This document shows positions 59,549 through 63,711 of a DNA stretch of 63,711 nt, piece after piece (the stretch's first letter is position 1; every line of letters begins with the position of its first letter). A model generated the notes under the pieces. That model was given only the letters and a program-made list of their open reading frames with translations. It did not search any database and was not told the DNA's origin. Source of the stretch: an uncultured Sutterella sp. GTDB lineage: Bacteria; Pseudomonadota; Gammaproteobacteria; Burkholderiales; Burkholderiaceae_F. The stretch is from the NCBI GenBank assembly GCA_900553105.1, contig USCE01000001.1:1-63711 (forward strand), in the 5' to 3' direction. Position numbers and translations under genes: made by a program.

Positions 59549-62227
59549 ATGGATACGCCTCATCAATTACTGCAAGCTTTAGCTCCTCGCTCCATCGCTT
59601 TACTCGGCGCCAGTGACCGAGAGGGCTCGCGTGCCAGCACTTTGTGGAAAAGTTTGACTAACTCAGGCTATCAGGGCGCACTCTATCCGGTTAACCCCAA
59701 ATATCGTTTTTTAGGTGATACCGCTTGCTTTAACAAAATTGGCGACATTGAAGACGAAATTGACTTAGCCATTTTGGCCACACCGGCAACGACTGCAGAA
59801 AAGCTTCTCGAAGAAATTGCGGCAAAAGGCGTCCGCTTTGTCATGCTGGCACCAGGAGAAACTGCCATTACCTCCGCCCCTGCTTGGCAGGCGCATATTG
59901 TGAACAAGGCGCGCTCTTTGAACCTTCGGCTCATCGGCACTGACTGTTTGGGCATTATTCGCCCAAGCATTGCATTAAACGCCAGCTACTGGCAAAGCCT
60001 GCCGATGGCTGGTGACGTAGGATTTGCCTGCCAATCAGGCGTTATCGGCACTACGGTACTGGCCTCCGCCCAGGTCAACCACATCGGTTTTTCCTCGCTG
60101 ATCAATACTGGCGATGAAATTGATGTCTCAATGGACGAAGTGATTGACTTTTTCGCCCAAGACAAACAAACCCGAGTCATTGTTGTCCACACCGAAGGCA
60201 TCCGTAATCCGCGTGAATTTTTTTCATCAATACGTGAAGCCAGCAAGCGCAAACCCGTCATTATTTTGCGCGGAGGCAAAAGTATTCAAGCCGGTCAGTT
60301 ATTGGCCAAACGCATGAGCGTTCCAGCCGGCGATGATCGAGTCTTTAACGCTCTCATCGAACGCGCCGGAGCCATCCGCGTCTACGGTCTTGAAGACATG
60401 CTGGCAGCTATTGAAATGTTCTCACAACGCCGCCTGCCACGTGCCAACCGTTTGGGTATTATCAGTAATGGTAGCGGCTTTGGTGTGTTAGCAGCCGATG
60501 CAGCGGCCGATGCCGGCGTCAAGCTAGCCAATCTTTCGCGTGCCACCACACAACGACTGCATGACATTTTCAACAATCCGCTACCGGTCAATAACCCTAT
60601 TGACCTTTGGGCCGATGCCGATCCGCGACGCATTAAACTGGCCGTCGATGCTCTCAATCGCGATGAAAATGTCGATGCCATTTTAATTGTGACTGCTCCG
60701 ACCTTCGCGGCACCGTTGGAGCGCGTTGCAGATGCAATCAGCTATGCCACAGACTCTTCTTACAAACCCATTTTAACGGCTTGGATCGGCGAGGCGCAGA
60801 CAGCGGCTGCTAAACTGCGCTTGAAAGACCATCCCATCTCCGTCATGAAGAGTCCTGAAAGTGCCGTGCGAGCCTTCGCATTGATGTGTCGTCATGCAGA
60901 GAATCGCCGCTTCATTCAAAGTGCAATTCCCACAGGATTGCCGACCATCACGACCAATATTGAAGCCGCACGTCGGATTATTGAAGAAGCTCTGGCTCAC
61001 AACACCTACAGTCTTGATGAGCAACGAACCAAACGGGTGCTGGCCAGCATCGGTCTGACAACTGCATCTGGGATTTTGGTAACGTCTGCAACCGAAGCTG
61101 TCGATGCGGCCAAAACATTAGGCTTTCCCGTTGTCATGAAGGTCATTGCCGATGGCGTAGAACACAAGAGCAACGTAGGCGGGGTACGTCTGGATGTACG
61201 TACGGAAAAGGATGTCTACGACTCTGCCAACTCCATGGTCGAAGAAGTGAAGGCACGAGCCCCCTATGCGCTCATTCGTGGCATTTACGTTCAACGCCTC
61301 GTGCGAAGCGCTTCTGGCCGTGAAACGCGCATCCATATTCACAACGACTCACGCTTTGGTCCTGTCATCGGATTCGGTGCCGGAGGCCATATGGGAGATG
61401 TCTACCAAGACGATGCACTACAACTTTTGCCGCTCACGGAGCCACTAGCTCGCGAGTTACTGGAAAAGCCGCAAGTTGCCCAATTCTTAAACGAATTCCG
61501 CGGAATGCCTGCTGTTGACAAGGAAACGCTCGTGACGATTCTCTTGCGCCTGTCGCGCCTCGTGCGTAATATTCCGGCCATTCGCAACTTGACCATTGAT
61601 CCTTTATTAGTCGATGAGGGCGGAGCCATCGTGCTTGATGCGCATATCGGACTAAGCGATGTGGCCTTGTATCCTGACGATACAGCCTCTCATTTGACCT
61701 TAGCACCTGAGCCTGTATTCGATGACGTCCTCTATTCCGTCAAAAACGGTGCTGTCATGTTTCGTAGCATGCGTGCCCAAGACTACGATGCAGTGCGTGC
61801 CATGCTCAAACGGCTGTCTCCCCAATCAGCCTATCTGCGTTTTCATGTCTCCAACACCGATTTAGCTCGCGAAAAGATTGTGGAGCTCACGAACCTCGAT
61901 TTCAACCGTGAAATCGCCGTTATTGCTCTCGATCAAGAGCAACCTGAACAAATGCGTGGTGTCGCACGTTTCAAACGCATTAACGGCTCTCGCGTTGCTG
62001 AGTTTGGCGTTTTAGTAGAAGATGCCTGGCAAAATCGCGGACTGGCAACGCTTTTAATGACTGCATTGATCGAAAAAGCCCGTCAAAATCACATTGATAC
62101 CTTAGTCGGTTATGTTCTCAAAGGCAACGAGCCCATGTATGCTTTAATGCAACGCCTGGGTTTTGTGTACCGACAATCGGACCAAGACGGCGACGCTTTC
62201 GTTAAATTTACTCTGAACTTACGTTAA
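59549..62227 (+). CDS. Pat-type protein lysine acetyltransferase (ACS-NDP-like domains plus GNAT)
   Basis: 892 residues. CoA-binding domain (APRSIALLGASDREGSRASTLWKSL, 10-34), succinyl-CoA-synthetase-like flavodoxin and ligase domains (FACQSGVIGTTVL, ISNGSGFGVLAADAAADAG), ATP-grasp (residues about 490-690: VMKVIADGVEHKSNVGGVRLDV, IHNDSRFGPVIGFGAGGHMGDV), and a C-terminal GNAT domain (FGVLVEDAWQNRGLATLLMTALIEKA). Where ADP-forming acetyl-CoA synthetases have the phospho-His motif SHTGALAG this has KRMSVPAG, so the catalytic His is missing, as in PatZ/YfiQ. It therefore probably acetylates and silences enzymes such as AMP-forming acetyl-CoA synthetase. ATG 59549. Confidence 0.92.
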   Translation: MDTPHQLLQALAPRSIALLGASDREGSRASTLWKSLTNSGYQGALYPVNPKYRFLGDTACFNKIGDIEDEIDLAILATPATTAEKLLEEIAAKGVRFVMLAPGETAITSAPAWQAHIVNKARSLNLRLIGTDCLGIIRPSIALNASYWQSLPMAGDVGFACQSGVIGTTVLASAQVNHIGFSSLINTGDEIDVSMDEVIDFFAQDKQTRVIVVHTEGIRNPREFFSSIREASKRKPVIILRGGKSIQAGQLLAKRMSVPAGDDRVFNALIERAGAIRVYGLEDMLAAIEMFSQRRLPRANRLGIISNGSGFGVLAADAAADAGVKLANLSRATTQRLHDIFNNPLPVNNPIDLWADADPRRIKLAVDALNRDENVDAILIVTAPTFAAPLERVADAISYATDSSYKPILTAWIGEAQTAAAKLRLKDHPISVMKSPESAVRAFALMCRHAENRRFIQSAIPTGLPTITTNIEAARRIIEEALAHNTYSLDEQRTKRVLASIGLTTASGILVTSATEAVDAAKTLGFPVVMKVIADGVEHKSNVGGVRLDVRTEKDVYDSANSMVEEVKARAPYALIRGIYVQRLVRSASGRETRIHIHNDSRFGPVIGFGAGGHMGDVYQDDALQLLPLTEPLARELLEKPQVAQFLNEFRGMPAVDKETLVTILLRLSRLVRNIPAIRNLTIDPLLVDEGGAIVLDAHIGLSDVALYPDDTASHLTLAPEPVFDDVLYSVKNGAVMFRSMRAQDYDAVRAMLKRLSPQSAYLRFHVSNTDLAREKIVELTNLDFNREIAVIALDQEQPEQMRGVARFKRINGSRVAEFGVLVEDAWQNRGLATLLMTALIEKARQNHIDTLVGYVLKGNEPMYALMQRLGFVYRQSDQDGDAFVKFTLNLR

Positions 62228-62231
62228 CACT

Positions 62232-62996
62232 ATGTCCGAACTCACTGTCAGTATTGATCACGGTATTTGCCGCATCGGTTTTAATCGCCCCAGCAAGCGC
62301 AACACGTTAGATGCGACGACCTGCGTAACGCTGGTATCTGTTTTGCACGAAGCTATCCAAGATGAATCCGTGCGATGCGTGGTATTTACCACAGAACATG
62401 GAGTGTTTTGTGCCGGTACCGATCTTCAGGAGTCACTGAATAGAAGTGAGGCAACACAAGAAGCCTATAACGCTCTTACTGAGTCCCTAGCCGCTTTTGA
62501 TAAACCGATGTTGGCCGCCGTCACTGGCCCTTGTGTAGGCTTAGGCGTGGCGATTTTGTACTTCTGCGACATCGTGTACTGTTCCGAAAAAGCCCTATTT
62601 TCCATGCCCTTTACGGCTTTGGGCTTGACACCAGAATTCGGCTTAACTCACTTAACTGTGGCCAAGGCCGGTATGCAAAAAGCGGCAGAGAAATTGTTAT
62701 TAAGCGAACCGATCAACGCTGCTGAAGCCTATGACATGGGCATTGTTACAGGCGTTGTTAAGGACGATGACAAGGTACTCGAGCAACTGTTGCAACGCGC
62801 GGCACGATTTACGCAGTTACCGCCTCAAAGTGTTCGAGCTACTAAGCGACTTTTGCGCATGACACAGGCTTCGCACCTTCGCTCTGCCATTAACCGTGAG
62901 CAGGTCGAGTTAATCGAACGCCTTGCCGGAGACGAAGCCCGAGAAGCGACCGAAGCTTTTGAGCAAGGCAGAAAGCCCGACTTCAGCCACAAATAA
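62232..62996 (+). CDS. Enoyl-CoA hydratase/isomerase family protein
   Basis: Crotonase-fold protein of 254 residues: RIGFNRPSKRNTLDATTCVTL, VFCAGTDLQESLN (oxyanion hole), AAVTGPCVGLGVAILYFCDIVYCSEKALFSMPFTALGLTPEFG. The Glu of LTPEFG is in place for the second acid; the first Glu position is not evident. Starts 4 bp after the acetyltransferase, so co-transcribed with it. Possibly fatty-acid or aromatic acyl-CoA degradation; substrate unknown. Confidence 0.88.
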   Translation: MSELTVSIDHGICRIGFNRPSKRNTLDATTCVTLVSVLHEAIQDESVRCVVFTTEHGVFCAGTDLQESLNRSEATQEAYNALTESLAAFDKPMLAAVTGPCVGLGVAILYFCDIVYCSEKALFSMPFTALGLTPEFGLTHLTVAKAGMQKAAEKLLLSEPINAAEAYDMGIVTGVVKDDDKVLEQLLQRAARFTQLPPQSVRATKRLLRMTQASHLRSAINREQVELIERLAGDEAREATEAFEQGRKPDFSHK

Positions 62997-63012
62997 TCTG
63001 AGGTGTTTATTT

Positions 63013-63711
63013 ATGCCCATGATTGAAATTAAAAATGTCAGCAAGTGGTACACGGAAAACTTCCAAGTTTTAAAAAACTGCTCGGCCAGCGTCGACAAAG
63101 GAGAGGTTGTCGTAGTTTGCGGCCCCTCAGGTTCGGGGAAATCCACGCTGATTAAAACCGTCAACGCATTAGAGCCCTTTCAGCAAGGTGAAATTATCGT
63201 CAACGGTGTCAGTGTCGGCGATCCTAAAACGAATTTGCCGCAACTTCGCACACACATCGGAATGGTGTTTCAACACTTTGAGCTCTTTCCCCACCTGTCG
63301 ATTCTTGACAATTTGACTCTGGCACAAATGAAAGTGCTCGGGCGAATACGAGCTGAGGCAAGCAAGCGCGGACTCGAATTGCTTGATCGCGTGCACCTTT
63401 CCAACCATGCTCAAAAATTCCCCGGCCAACTCTCCGGCGGCCAGCAACAGCGTGTAGCAATTGCCCGAGCATTGGCTATGGATCCGGTCTGTATGCTCTT
63501 TGATGAACCGACCTCTGCGCTAGATCCGGAAATGATTAATGAAGTGCTCGATGTGATGGGAGAACTTGCCCAAGACGGCATGACGATGATGGTGGTAACC
63601 CATGAAATGGGGTTTGCCAGACGAGTAGCCGACCGAGTACTCTTTATGGAAGATGGGCAAATTCTCGAAGATGCCCCGACACAAGAATTTTTCACCCGCC
63701 CGCGCTCTGAG
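63013..63711 (+). CDS. Polar amino-acid ABC transporter ATP-binding protein, GlnQ type (3' end beyond window)
   Basis: 233 codons to the window edge, nearly full length (family about 240-250). MPMIEIKNVSKWYTENFQVLKNCS start, Walker A CGPSGSGKSTLIKTVNALEPFQQGEI, Q loop MVFQHFELFPHLSILDNL, signature QLSGGQQQRVAIARALAMDP, Walker B MLFDEPTSALDPEM and H loop VTHEMGFARRVADRV. These are GlnQ/GltL/HisP marks. ATG 63013 follows GAGGTG. The permease and binding protein are not visible and should lie to the right. Confidence 0.94.
   Translation, partial: MPMIEIKNVSKWYTENFQVLKNCSASVDKGEVVVVCGPSGSGKSTLIKTVNALEPFQQGEIIVNGVSVGDPKTNLPQLRTHIGMVFQHFELFPHLSILDNLTLAQMKVLGRIRAEASKRGLELLDRVHLSNHAQKFPGQLSGGQQQRVAIARALAMDPVCMLFDEPTSALDPEMINEVLDVMGELAQDGMTMMVVTHEMGFARRVADRVLFMEDGQILEDAPTQEFFTRPRSE

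Overview
The window is 63.7 kb of a bacterial chromosome of about 50% GC. It is densely coding and carries no phage, transposon, CRISPR array, rRNA or tRNA that I can see. Protein content and gene order (waaC-waaA, yqgE-ruvX-plsC, uvrA near ssb, a FusA-like second EF-G) point to a Gram-negative betaproteobacterium of the Burkholderiales. The weight of C4-dicarboxylate genes (three Dcu-family carriers, a class I fumarase, a TRAP system) would suit an anaerobic, largely asaccharolytic gut member such as a Sutterella/Parasutterella relative. That placement is inference; no marker tree was possible. Bases 1-49 are not genomic: they match an Illumina Nextera i7 adapter joined to the last codons of thiD, so the left edge is a contig end with untrimmed adapter.

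Layout. (1) 50-7750, envelope precursors: thiD (cut), waaA, waaC and pgi leftward; hldA-type heptose kinase, hldD, gmhB and hldC-type adenylyltransferase rightward. Together they make ADP-heptose and the Kdo/heptose inner core. (2) 8011-16552: an argininosuccinate-lyase-like enzyme, a divergent Dcu carrier and an MmgE/PrpD protein, then larB-larC-larE for the nickel-pincer nucleotide and an M20 amidohydrolase. (3) 16835-25657: a FadR-type GntR regulator, two more Dcu carriers, fumarase, and a DctP-Q-M TRAP transporter. (4) 25929-27327: decayed DNA with an SDR pseudogene and orphan small frames. (5) 27330-34680: galU, apaH, plsC-ruvX-yqgE, a YbaK-like deacylase, tandem DUF2721 genes and a PlpD-type patatin autotransporter. 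(6) 34808-41780: galE, rmlD, uvrA, larA and ssb; larA sits about 24 kb from larBCE. (7) 41980-43865: a leader-peptide attenuator in front of a cytosine-deaminase-like amidohydrolase and an orotate-phosphoribosyltransferase-like gene. (8) 43938-50408: a MacAB/TolC-like efflux operon ending in a solute-binding protein, with a divergent response regulator. (9) 50572-55138: EF-G-like protein, aspS, BamE-like lipoprotein. (10) 55700-63711: a ruined XRE-cupin regulator, an MFS carrier, a FucA-like aldolase with mtnA, a Pat-type acetyltransferase, an enoyl-CoA hydratase, and a GlnQ-type ATPase cut by the window edge.

The most interesting items are as follows. A pyrBI-style attenuator at 41991-42126 has a 35-residue leader frame with its own ribosome site, ending inside the terminator loop. 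The lyase/Dcu/MmgE-PrpD trio matches the enzyme families known for iminodisuccinate/EDDS-type C-N lyase plus epimerase catabolism; the lyase lacks a Gln that is near-invariant in argininosuccinate lyases. Two Dcu carriers share substitutions at the same two conserved motifs. LarE has the three cysteines expected of a cluster-type sulfur transferase. The palindrome TTTGTCGACAAA and related half-sites lie upstream of several of the dicarboxylate genes.
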